From assembly GCA_918807975.1 (NCBI GenBank), contig OU964919.1:31751824-31815823 (forward strand): a stretch of 64,000 bases of DNA, written 5' to 3'. Each line of letters starts with the position of its first letter. The first letter of the stretch is position 1. The DNA is from Aplidium turbinatum. Taxonomy: Eukaryota > Chordata > Ascidiacea > Aplousobranchia > Polyclinidae. This document shows positions 1-12,500 of the stretch, in pieces. A model generated the notes under the pieces. The model did no database searches, was not told the DNA's origin, and saw only the letters and a program-made list of their open reading frames with translations. The position numbers and the translations under genes were made by a program.

Positions 1-417
1 TGCTGCCATTTCTGCTTTGCAAAGCGCTGTGAGCAACGCAAACCTGCAATGGATGCAGCATTGCAGCGCTATATAAAAACACATAATGTTATAAGACCAC
101 ACTATAAGTTAACATTGAGTAAAACATCGGTAAACTTTCATGGGTTTTCTTTGAACTGAGTTCATAGAGGCAATTACGACCGCCTAAATAATAACCAAAG
201 CCACGAGGTCTTCAAAATATTCAAAGAAGCAAAACTATACAAAAAGTGTTTTATTTATTTTTTGTCTGGTGCGTCAATCGGCTGATGCACTATAGCGATG
301 GATTAGTCAGACCATGGACTACTTCTGCTTTCAGTGATCAAAAACCTTTCAAAACCAATTATAAAGCATAAAAACACATGCATTGCAAGCATGATTGGAG
401 CGCAACTTCACACTTAC
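1..417 (-). other. TFDP intron, left edge of window
   Basis: This is intron sequence following the last visible TFDP exon, which ends at 418 with a good donor (GTAAGTG on the minus strand). I see no convincing further coding exon here. The C-terminal exon or exons of TFDP must lie to the left of the window. Confidence 0.6.
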
Positions 418-584
418 GTTCGAGGTATGGTTTAAGAACTGGGGGGAGCAAACTTTGTGCAGTTTCAAGTTTCTCCTTTGAACATCTTCCTGCTTCCAAG
501 CCATAGGCCATTCCCATTCTCTTTAACACTTCTATGTCGTCGTGGATTTCAAAGGTGTCGTCAAAATTAAACATATATTCATGC
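418..584 (-). CDS. TFDP: TFDP exon, end of dimerisation domain
   Basis: The exon starts after the acceptor CACAG at 585-589. Its first G completes a lysine codon begun in the previous exon. It encodes [16 protein letters not shown] and then [17 protein letters not shown], almost identical to vertebrate TFDP1/2 in this region. It ends at a GTAAGTG donor in phase 1, so at least one more exon follows off the left edge. Confidence 0.95.
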
Positions 585-3500
585 CTGTGATGCAAACACA
601 AGTTGCTACATATTAGACTAGTTGGAGATTAACGTTGATACAACGTTGTAGCAACAAGAAAGCCACAGAAGATAGTTAAGCACACACAGGAGAACTGATG
701 GATGCAAAAAAAACAGGTTCTCAAAATTGTTACCGATCAAACATGAGCAGAAAAATCAAGTGGAAATGTGACATCGACGCACTTTCCTGATTACATCGTC
801 GTCGTTCAATATAAAAAGAAAAAAACGATTTCTGTTTCCCATGTCAGCCTTCGTGCTTATAACATGTGATCTATTTATTCCATATCAGTCATCTCCAGAG
901 CAATGACTAGGAAGCGGGGTGAATATGGAAAGACATAACCTAGTCAGCAAGTGGGTCTTCTGAATTTTGATTAAACGCTGTAATCAATGTAAAATGGAGA
1001 ATCAATGTAAAAATGTCGATTTGCTGACTGGAAACTGAAGGAGGGCAAACTACCTCGTTTTGTTAAAATGAACAAAAAATCTGACTCATGCTTGTATTTC
1101 GAAAAGTTGGATTACATCAAATACAGAGCAAGTGCCCCCATTCAATTACCTCTGCCCCATGACACAAAACTTTCAAAGGTAAGTTATGTTTGATCTGCCT
1201 GTCATTTATAACCAATATTGTAAACCAAGAAACGTCTCATTGCTGAGCATGGCCCGTGATCATCACAAAGTTTCTGCAGCATTGCTGACACTGCAAACGA
1301 AAATTGTCGCATCGAATCGGTTAGATCTAGTTACATCCAGATCCGGGATTTGGAGTTATCAGAGGCAGTATGACATCGAGATCTTGCTTGAACGACTAGA
1401 GACAAGCCAAGATCAAATTTCAATCACAGCTGCTCTGTGCTTCATTTTACTGAGAACTGGTAAACCCCTAGCCAGCAAAATGCATCAAATGCATTCTTTT
1501 ATACATTGATTCAACGTCTGTAGACGAATTTTTGCTTGCTCGCATGAGCAGTGACTGGCTGTGATTTTCATCACTGTCACATTAACATTAACTTTCAGAA
1601 ATATAATTGAAAAATAACGCTGTTTTAGCTGATGGGAATGGCCGTCCGAACCAGTTGAATCAATGTTTTTTTTTTTTATGGCTGCTGGATCACCAGAAAT
1701 ACGTAGGGATAGAGTTCCACGACCGTATGGGGAACTTTAATCAAGTTAAACAATAAACAAAACCAATTGTCTGAGGGAAATGATGATGTAACTAATTCAT
1801 TTTGTTGCATAACTTTTTTTTATCAATTGTAGGATCAGTCCAGACGACAATGCATGGTTCACACTCCAGCTGAGCTAAAGTTTTGCTTAGAACGCATGTA
1901 ACAATTATGTATAAAACCTAAACCACATCTGCACATCATGATATGACATTGTTTTTAAATATTAATACTAAAATGTTGAAAAAATGCCAGTCAAAACCAA
2001 TGAATGGTTAGGTAACTTACTTGTCATTGGAAATGCTACAGTCAATAACTGTCTTTTTACTTGTATTGACAATTATAAAAGGAAGTTGAATGGTGGAATT
2101 TTCGACTGGAGATCCTTGCGCTTGTTCCGTTCGTTTGTTTCTTTCCACAAGGTTTTTAAATGCGATTTGCTGCAAAATATAGCAATGAAGATACAACATG
2201 ACCTTCCAATGAAAGTGTGAGAAAACAACCAGGATGAAGCTTCAGACGAGGCTGGCATTAGTAAGACTATCACTAGACCTTTTTTCTTCACAATAAATCT
2301 TTAAATAGATCATTTAAAAAAAATAATCATTGCAGAAGAATGCAAAGATATTTATACGATTTGCTTACCTGAAGTATCAGTTCTTGAAGTCGAAGAGTTT
2401 TTTGTTGAATGCGTTGCTCTCTGCTTTTCTTTTCATTCTAAAAAACGCAACGCCAAGCCGTGACACAAAGCAAAGTAAAAACGTACAACACCGTACGTTG
2501 AAAAATTAACTTTGTTACAGCGTCTCGCCAATGATCTCGCACACTGTTAGTTACAAGGATAAAACATACAATTTTGAAATCACCTGTAACGTCTGGACCT
2601 CCTGTGCTGAGTTTGTAGGTAAGCCGACCCAGTGGATATCCTTTTTATCTTTGTAGATTATATCCATCGCCATAAGAACGTTGAGTGCATCGTATACCCG
2701 CCTCCGAATGTTCTTTTGGTCGTAAAGCTGAAACAAGAGAATTTTCATCGATTGTGTTCTTTGTAAGTTCGCCACTATGAGGTGAATGACATTTTTGGGC
2801 TTATTTGTCATTTGCTGAAACATAACTGGAAACTGCTGCAAGCTCATTTATAAAATCAGGCAGGAAATGCGTCTTTGTGGAGGAAACTTCACAATGAATA
2901 GAGCAATAGCGATTGCAAACTTAGGAAGCATGATCTGCAATAGAGCAGTAGCAGTATGTTTCACAAACTTGCTATGAGCATGACACGATCTCGTCCAGTT
3001 GAACTGCTCGTGTTTCAATTAATCAACGCCACTTGACTATGTAGCGGCCAAAATGCACTAAACATAAAAAACAAGTTCATTTTTAAGAAGACTTTCAACT
3101 AAGGCTACTTCTCGTTCGAAACGGTGAACCAACTTTCAAGGTAGTGTGTAATGGCACAATCCACAACTACTGCGAGAGGCACATGGGAAAGTTGAAAATC
3201 ACTTTCTTTTGTTTACTGTTGTATCATGCGGAAGCAGATAAGCCACTGCATCAGCGAGAATCTTGTTTCTTCATTTTCTAAACCTGGCGTTCGATACTCG
3301 CATATGTGAAAAAAAATAGAGTTTAAAGGATTTAAAAAAAATACAATCGTTTCATGAAATTTCGTGCAACTTGTTATTGCACAACGTAGTACATAAATTA
3401 TAAGTAGACATAATTTATTGAGCTAAAATTGCTTTGGAGACATTGAATAAACTGTTCAATCTAGATCAGGGCTACTCAACTAGCGGATCGCGGTCCGAAT

Positions 3501-6500
3501 CCGGACATTCTGGGTGTTGATGATGGACCTCGGGCTTCTCAAAGAATAACGCCATTGCCACGTTTCTGGCCCTCATTAAACAGATTTCTACTGGGAAGAA
3601 GCAACTGTCTCTGTGATTATCTTAATAGCTGGAGGCTTCTCCCAGACTCCAATACTTTGTCAAAAATCAAAAGTCAAAAATGTCGAAAGTCAAAAATACA
3701 TTTTACCTAAAACAATGGTTCTGTAGTCTGTACTGGTACTGATAGTTTAACTTCCGTGGTAGCGCGTGAAATAACTTATTTGCTGGACCGCTAAAAATAT
3801 TCATCTTGTCAAACTAGACCTTTGTTAACATTAGTTGAGTAACCCTGATCTAGATGAAGATTTTTTTATGTTTTGATTGACATCTTTCGAAAGACAAACA
3901 GCATATGCCAACACTAACATTATAACCCAAGTTGACCCATGGCAACTAAAGTGTACATCAAAGGACAGTGTTTTTGATCTATCCAAGGCACTCAAATATA
4001 ATTTGTCAAAAATGACTTAACTGAGTCATCTGATTGGACACTCTCAAAGGCACGATTTTATAATAAAACATGTTATCCGTCCAAACAAAACCTTAACACA
4101 GTTTTAGTAAATCTAAGAGGTGCTATCTGTTGTTTCAAGGTGATACCATCTGAAAAAATAACTTGTGACAGCTGACAGATAGTAACTCTGATTGGTAAAG
4201 CTATCTGGAATGAAATACTGATAGAAGCGATCTATCGTGATGAGTGAGATATTTTCGGTTGCACCACGATGTGACAATTTAGCTTATTTTCCACCAGAAA
4301 AGCGTCCAATGCGTTTACATCTATTTGTCCACTTGAAAATGCGGTGAGATCTTGTTAAACCGACCAACTTCGTTTTTTTCAATTTGCCATAAAGGTCAAA
4401 AAATTTTGCATGTAAGAGACTTCATACGTATCTTTGACTGTTGAATCATTTTGAAGTTCCAAAAATAAAGAGATGAGAATGAAAAGTACAAAAGCCACAT
4501 TTGAATAAAATACATTCAGAGCACTTCAACTTCAAGCATCTGTAGCCTACCATAAATACTAAACACATTGCTGAGATATCTGTACCTAAATTTGGTACGT
4601 AAGTCCCCAAAGGCATTTCATCTGATGTAGATATTTTGGCAGGGTATTTAAGGTTCATGGTATACGTAAGTGCTTATAGAGCTCTGAAATTATTTTTTTC
4701 AAGTGTGACTTAGTACTTTTCGTTCTCACCTCTTCAAATTCATCTTGCAAGCCGTCTGGAAGAGATCTGGGAGCAACCCCAGAAGGATCCCGAATCAGAC
4801 AATAATCAAGATAGCCTTAATCAAAAAAACGCGTTCCTAACTGAATATATGCAACGAAACCAAGTGATTCTACAGTCTCACTAATATTAATGCCTACATT
4901 TTCTTTCCAATGATGTAAAACTTTCGCTCATGCTGTCCAAGATTTCGTGCCGACAGAATATAATTTTTTTCAGACGAAAACAAAAACAGACAATGACGAC
5001 TGCCAAAGGGAGAAAGTAGTGCCAAAACAAAACGTTGCAGTTAAGGGGAAAAGATTTAATATAGTTTCGGGGGAAAGTTTGCTTTCTTGTACCAAAGACA
5101 GACAAGACACAACAATACAACAGGATTGAGCATTATAACAATATATTTTACAAATAGTTTTAACAGTCGAACGTTTTCGACCTTAAGCGAAGCCCTCATC
5201 AGGAATCTGAAGATTTTTATAAAAATGCAATAAATTTCAACTTCTTGTAGATTTAATAAGTAAGGGAAAGATTTAATAGTTTTCTTCTCATGATAGCCTT
5301 CCAACTACAGCATTTGTAGATGTCTAAACGCTGCACTTGGTACGGTACCGTAAGCTTAAACTATTTTCTCGCTCGTCACATAAATATAAGCAACAGTTTC
5401 GGTGAATCGTTGTTGCATAAAATCGTCACAATGTCAGTAAAATGAACTGTCCATGCGTACCCCTAGCGGTACGCGTGTCCTGGTTTGATAACCTCTGCCA
5501 TAAGATGTACAGTAGGCTACACTGTACAGTGCCTATGAGCATGGTTGTTAGTTTGTTATTACAAATGTCGCGCTATGTTATGCTTTAATACTGTTAAGGT
5601 CAGCTTAGAGAGGATTCTTGATTTTAATAAAAGCTCCGACAAACGTAATCTGAATTTTTTTTATCAAAATCATCATTAGTCACATTCATTCAAATCACTA
5701 ATTAGAATGCATGTGGATGTGATTGCGAAAGTCATTGCACATTCAAACTGTGACTGACGTGAATTATGTTACTGTGTTGTGGTAAAATTAGACAAAAGTT
5801 GCAGTTAAGCAAAATAAGTTATATTCTTACATAGAAACGGTGGGTCACTGAGTAGCCAAGGCAGAGCGAATCAAATCTGGCTTGACTGAACTACAAATAT
5901 TTGTCCGACCTTCGATAAACAGCTGAATGTTATCCGGTTAAAAGTAAACAAATAAGATTATATACCAATACTGGCGCCGAATCAACAGGAGAGCCAACGT
6001 TGCAACACACAATCATAAACAAGAACGGTGGAACAAATACACGGACATTTGAAAGGTCATTTCAACAAGTCACTCAAAGTCCAGGTCATTCATTCAATGA
6101 ACCCGACTGCCTTCCCCTTTTTCTTTATGACGATACGATAATGGTATTTCTAGTGGACGTAAGCCGGTTAGTGCTATTGGAGTCGGCAAATCAAAGTTGT
6201 TTTCTTACATTGATTCAATATCTGCAGACTTTGAATTAATGTCAAAGGATTGGCTTGTTTGGAAGAGCAGAAGCTCTTGAAAGAGTACTACGGTCAACAA
6301 ATGATATAACACTCTTGGACATCTGCGGTAAAAGCTTTCAAAGCGGTCGGAAGTTTGATTGGGTGTGAGAACAAGGGAGATTTTGCATCTTCATAAGGTT
6401 GATTCATGTCCAACTGACTTTAAAACTATCCTAACGCATCCCAGCGGACGTTGAATCAATGTAAAAACGATGGATTTTGTTGTCTGAGCAATGACAGAAA

Positions 6501-9500
6501 TATTTCATAAATTAACGTGTATCAAGATGGGCAGCGTAACCATATGTCAATTTTCTTTTGTAAACACTTCTTGGGAGTTATTTGACACCAACTAAGCTAA
6601 CAGTAACAGCTACTGCTTCACATTGATTCAACTTCTACAGACGTTGAATCAATGTAAAAACGGACTGATTTGTTGGCTGGGCAAAACAAAGCAGCATTCA
6701 CGTACTGTACGAAAAGTAACATGATTTGTTGTTGCATGGCATCATTGTTGGTCTCTGTCCTACTGAAGGAGCAGTTAAGTAACAGAAATGCAATCATGCA
6801 ATCATCTCAATCATCAAACAATCATCTAAAACAAAAACAAAACAATACAAGAATGCAAATTCGATGAAAATGTAAGTGATGTGATGTGAGTACTAGTGAA
6901 GAGTCAAGTCTACGCTAAGTGCCTGTTACATAAACAAGTTAGTTGATCCCAGTTAGCAAACGTAATTTTTACGTTGATTCAATGTCAGCCGACGTTAAAA
7001 GCCAGTTTTCAATAAAAGTGAGAAATATTGTCGATCAGCTCAGACAAAATTCAATCAGGGCTTTTGTAAGTATGAAAACAGAATACCTGTCAGTCATACA
7101 CGTTCATTGACGCAAATTGTGCTGTAACAGGTACAAACATGAACAATTGAACATCTCAGTGCAAAAATCAAAGTAGACCAAAACAGGTGCCTTGGCCAAA
7201 CGTTGAGGCATGACCATAGATTTAACAAAGAAAAAGAAGCATAAGCTGTAAAGAAAAAAAGAATGTGGTTTACGAAAGTGAGAAAACAAAATGAGGAACT
7301 AAACATTTTAAAAAGAGAATAATCGTCGTCGTTGTCGTCGTGTGAGCCTCTGAGGGCTTCGAGGGTCTATCCTTTCACCACTACAGATTCACGATGTTTC
7401 CCAAGACCCGAACTACACTGGGAGGCTATTAGAAAGCAGCCAGTCTTTGGCATCATCATCTAAGACGCGCACACCTTCCACTCCGTTAGGTAGCTTGCAT
7501 ATTGTACACTTGTTGATGATATGGTCTGCGGTCTGTTCCTCAGCACCACACTCACAAGTGGCCATTCCCCATTGGTGCATGGTTGAGCAGAAAACCCCTA
7601 CGCCCAGAAGAAGACGGTTAAGGGGCACTCACACCTGTGTAACAATACGCAGTAAGAAAAAAAAAACACACTGTTTTTCCACACAGCTTATGGTATCACA
7701 AGAAAAAAGTTGCTCAGTGACTTCATCACCGACCGGTCAATCGCTAGTAAATAAGAAATTTTCTAGTCGATCTCATTCGATGAGAAATTTGCCACCCCTG
7801 TTCTAATCCATCCTTTGCAACAAAGACGCGTCACTTTGATGTAGCGTCCGTGCATAAGTTTTGTACTTTGGTGAGTTGAACAAGAGTGAAATCGTTTAGC
7901 TGAAGCAGTTAAAACTTAAGCTCACGCCCGTAATACCAATACTACTTAAAGTCACAGAAAAAACTTCTACAAATCGGAGATGATGCCGATATTTGGACGT
8001 AATTTAACATTAATTTGTGTTACCGTATTGACGTACAACGGCAAAGAAGCTTACGACATCAAACAAACTGAAGAAACTGACAAAACAGCAAACGAAACAA
8101 TAGCACACGCTATATAAAATAACAATTGTGTGAAGTTTAAAATAAGATAAAGCCTCGCCTGAGGATTTCATTGATTAAATTAAACGTTTGCGCAAAGTGG
8201 AGTGCTTTCGAACAATGATATGTCAAAGGGCGGGAAAACGGCTTGTAGTCCTCCATGTCTCTCAGTAAATAGAAGAAAAATCATTCAACTACTTTTCGTG
8301 TGGATGTCAAATTCCGGTGTAGCAGTCCAAGAGTTACTGCGGGCCAAAAGTTACAAGGGTTGCCAAATATTTCATTTAAATTTTATTTAAGTTTGTTATA
8401 AAAAATAATTAAATTTTTAACCTCTCAAAAAATCAGATTAATAATTATAAGTATTTTGTAATGTTAACTGAATATCTTGCATTAGTTTGACAGCAATGAA
8501 TTCATTAAACTTAGTTAATAAAGGCGAGTAAGAATTGACATAAAAATAGCCGGACCCGGACATCTTTGATAACAACCATTTTTCTTCATAAAAAGATGGG
8601 TTACCTGTTTGAGACCCCAAATCTAAAATTCGGCAAAATTCGGACATAAGGAAAGGCCGTTTGAGGGGAGCAATTCTTGAACGGCGCGCCGTCTAGCGAA
8701 AAAAAAACATAAGTATTTTCCGTCGTGCTAATTTGCGAATTTCAAGTGAAACAAGGATGATTAACATAGTGTCTAGAATTACCCTTCAGCAGAATTTGCT
8801 ATTTTACGTTGATTCAACGTCTGGCGACGTAGAATCGATGCAAAATAACATATTTTGTTTGTTGAGTGCCTCATGTAATAGAAACTAGGCTGCAGTGATA
8901 GTGCAGTGGTTGTAAAATTCTGCAAAATGCTAATTAACTAAGAATGATTTCGGAAAATGTAATTTCGTCTGTTACAACGTATCTGACTAACATGAAAATT
9001 ACGGGCACATAAAATTTGGTAATGATTTATACCTTGAACTTTTACAAAGAAAAGATTTCAGAAAATACCCCGAACAAATGTTCTTGCATAATTAAGGAGT
9101 TGCATAACAACTATAAAAGTCTATAACATCAGACCAGCCAAGTCATTAAATCGATTACATCATTGCCAAAGCAACACAAAAGCGGTTATCTGAAGAAATA
9201 GGTCGTTACATTGGTAGCCATTCTTACTTCGATCGTAAAATGGAGCAATTTTAGCAAGTTTAGGTAAAATGGAGCAATTTTCTCAGCAGGTTGTCGACTT
9301 GATTTCATATTGACACGTGGCCGGAGCTATGGGACAGTACATGACCAATTCTTCAGTTCTAACTTTTAATACGCGTGCAAGCAAGTACTTTAAAACGTTG
9401 AGCTTTTAAGCCAATATGGAAAGCAATGTAGGCTAAGTAAAATCTGCGAAATTTGTCAGAAAGCGATTGTCTGTGCCCTGTGGAAAAAATGGCAGAACGC

Positions 9501-12500
9501 TAGGTTCAAAAGCAGTATCAACACTAACCCAGTGGTCTGTTAAGTATCGTGATCAAATAAATAAGAATATTTGAGACCAACGAGAAATTGCAGTCCATAA
9601 TATTTGCTACAGAAATTATACGAATCGGAAAGCTTTCGCTCAAGTCAAAACCAAGCAGATGCGCACAAACCGCACTCTACAGCTTCGCGATTAAGAAGAA
9701 CTACGTACTACTATAAAACCCATTGTTTGATTTGCGGTGAAGAAATAGATCTTGAAAAACTCAAACAGAATCCAAAGTAATTTTCCTCGATAGGAAATGT
9801 GGAAATTGTTGACAAAAAACAAAAGAGAAGTTTGCTACACCTACAGGATACATTAATAGCGGAATGTGAAAAGAGAATAGATGACATTTCAATTCAAATA
9901 AAATGTAGGATACTTTGTGCAGGAGATATACTATAAAATCTGATCAGGTTGGTGAAAGCAGTGGAAGCTCAACTCCCGCAACTCAGATTCGTTGAAGGAA
10001 GAAGTATTCAAAAAACTCTGTTTGTGGATGAATGAAATTAATCGAGTAGGTAGGCAATATACATTGCAAGAGCTACGCGATCATATGTCGACATTTTTAT
10101 CTAGCGATGTTCAAACTTACAGTTGCAAACATCTAAAACTACGTTTGCTGGAGCACTTTGATGAGCAACTGAGCATCACTGAGGTGAAAGGCAAACCTAA
10201 CGTGGTAACGCTAAAGAAACATGTCGATAACATTTTAAATGATTGTTATGAAGAATCACGTTTCGAAGAAGATAAAGAGTTTAAAAAACTAATACAGCAA
10301 GATGGAAGTGCTATAAAGAAATTCAAAAAATTGATAAAGCTCAAACATCTTATCCTGTTCCTGAAGATATTAATCTGGAGTACCTTGCTTCCGAAATACC
10401 GGAGTCGTTTAAAGTCTTGATGTCTGAAGTAATGCCTCGATCGCGGAGTGAATTAGAAGAAGCTTCTACAAATCGTTGTGTCCCATGTATTTCTGCAGTC
10501 AGCAAGCAGGCTATTTTACATTTCCCCTCTTTTATTGTCAATTGGCATTTTTATACATCAGGTCACAAGATCGCGTATTCTCTTGGATGTACTGTACTAT
10601 CTGACGTGTTATTGCTTTAAGTTGCATTGTAATTTACGTTGTTGCTGATTGCTTTGTTGCTGATTGCTTTGTTACGTTGCCTTAAGTTCCTTTGTCGTTT
10701 TTACTGGTGTTTATTTTCAGTCTCAATTCAGTTTGCAGTTTATGTCGTCAGAACAACCTAGTTGCATTTTAGCGTAATAAACTTCTTAATAGAGGAATTG
10801 TAGATGGTTTCACTACATTTTATTACGCTAATAAAGTATGGATCTAAAAGACTTGCGCCCTAGACTCTTAGCTGCGGACCCGCAAAGTAAAGACGCTAAA
10901 CGACAATGGGTGCATTGGTACAAGTCTTTTACAATTTATCTAGAAAAGCTCGGAGAAGTTTCAGCTGAAGACAAGTTGAATTTGCTTATAAATCACATAG
11001 ACGCTTCAATATATGAACTGGTGTGTGAGACAACAAATTATGATGAAGCTATCGAACAACTGAAGCGCCTTTTTGAAAAGGTTTCTAACCCCATGTTTTC
11101 TCGATTTGTTTTAAAAACTAGGAAGCAGAAGCCAGATGAATCACTAGACGAGTACATGCAGACCTTAAAGCGATTGAGCCTCTCCTGTGACTTTCGGGCC
11201 GTATCGGCAGTTGCGCATAAAGAGGAAGCTATACGTGACTCGTTTATCGCTGGGATTTCGTCAAATCACATTAAACAACGCTTGCTAGAGGACAAAAATG
11301 CTTCGCTACAACAAACTTTTGATAAAGCTCGATCCTTAGATGATGCCCAAACGTTTTGCAATCGTGTCGAAATGACTGCGAGCCAGACTCCGTCTTCACT
11401 TGATTGTGGCGCAACAGCTTTTGAAACACGTCCTACCTTTAAAATTGAAGATTCTTCAGATAAGGAAGAAAGCTCAGATGTTAGCGCCGCGTTGGTTGAA
11501 AAGTGTAACTATTGCGGAAATAGGCGACATAGTAGAAGATTCAAGATATTGCCCTGCTCGTGAAGTTATTTGTTTCAAATGTTCTAAAAAAGGTCATTTC
11601 TCAAAAGTTTGTCGTCTTTCCAGGGTAAATCGAAAACCTATTTATTCATCTGCTTCTACTCCACGAGATGTCATTATGAATATGACAACCGAATCTTTCG
11701 ACACCCACGCAAAGGTCAACGTCCCTGTTACAGTTAACGGAGTTCAAGCCAATGCTCTCATCGACACTGGCTCTACCCTTTGTCACATGAGCGACCGTTT
11801 AAGAAAGCGTCTAAATCTAAATCTTGAAGAAAGTGAATGCCGCATTGGTTTAGCCGTGAAAGGATGTTCATCGCAAAGTTTAGGAATCTGTAACGTAAAA
11901 GTCGCGCTTTTTGGACAAGAGTATGATAATGTAGGAGTCACTGTTTTGAAAAATTTGCTCACCGACCTAATTATCGGACAAACTTTTATGAAACAGCACA
12001 AAAGCGTGAACATTCAATTTGGAGGGCCTATGCCAACGTTACAGATCGGAGCATTAGAAGCTATTAAAACGTCTACTTCAATACAGCTTTTCAAACACTT
12101 AAGGAAGGAGTGCCATCCGATTGCTACAAAGCCTAGAAAGTATTCTCAAGCCGATAGAAGTTTTATCTCTTCAGAGGTGCAACGACTTTATAAGGAAGGT
12201 TTAATTGAGCCGAGTCGTTCGCCATGGCGAGCACAACCTCTTGTGGTCACTCAAGAAAATCACAAAAAGCGTATGGTCATCGATTTTAGCCAAACCATAA
12301 ACAAATTCACTTGTTTGGACGCGTATCCTTTACCTCTTATGTCAGACGTAGTGAACAATGTTGCTAGGAACAGCATCTATACAACGCTAGATTTAAAAAG
12401 TGCGTACCACCAGGTAGAAGTTCCTCTGCAAGATCGAAATTACACTGCTTTCGAAGCCGATGGAAGCTTGTGGCAATGGAAGAGAACGCCGTTTGGTCTA

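Noticed and set aside
1-60. Next TFDP exon at the left edge (acceptor-like ATTGCAG)
   Set aside because: Phase would fit, but the sequence has no DP similarity and a weak pyrimidine tract.
4446-4658. Coding exon on the minus strand next to the 4730-4815 segment
   Set aside because: Every frame from its best acceptor meets a stop before its donor-like site.
6205-7003. Regularly recurring palindromes as a CRISPR-like or tandem array
   Set aside because: Spacing is irregular, copies diverge and also occur singly across 46 kb, and the DNA is from an animal.
7447-7806. 119-codon plus-strand open frame
   Set aside because: Antisense to the LINE C-terminus, extended by chance through A-rich sequence.
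9992-10420. 142-codon open frame as an intact host gene
   Set aside because: It continues a transposon-type protein seen in other frames before it and is cut by the Gypsy insertion.
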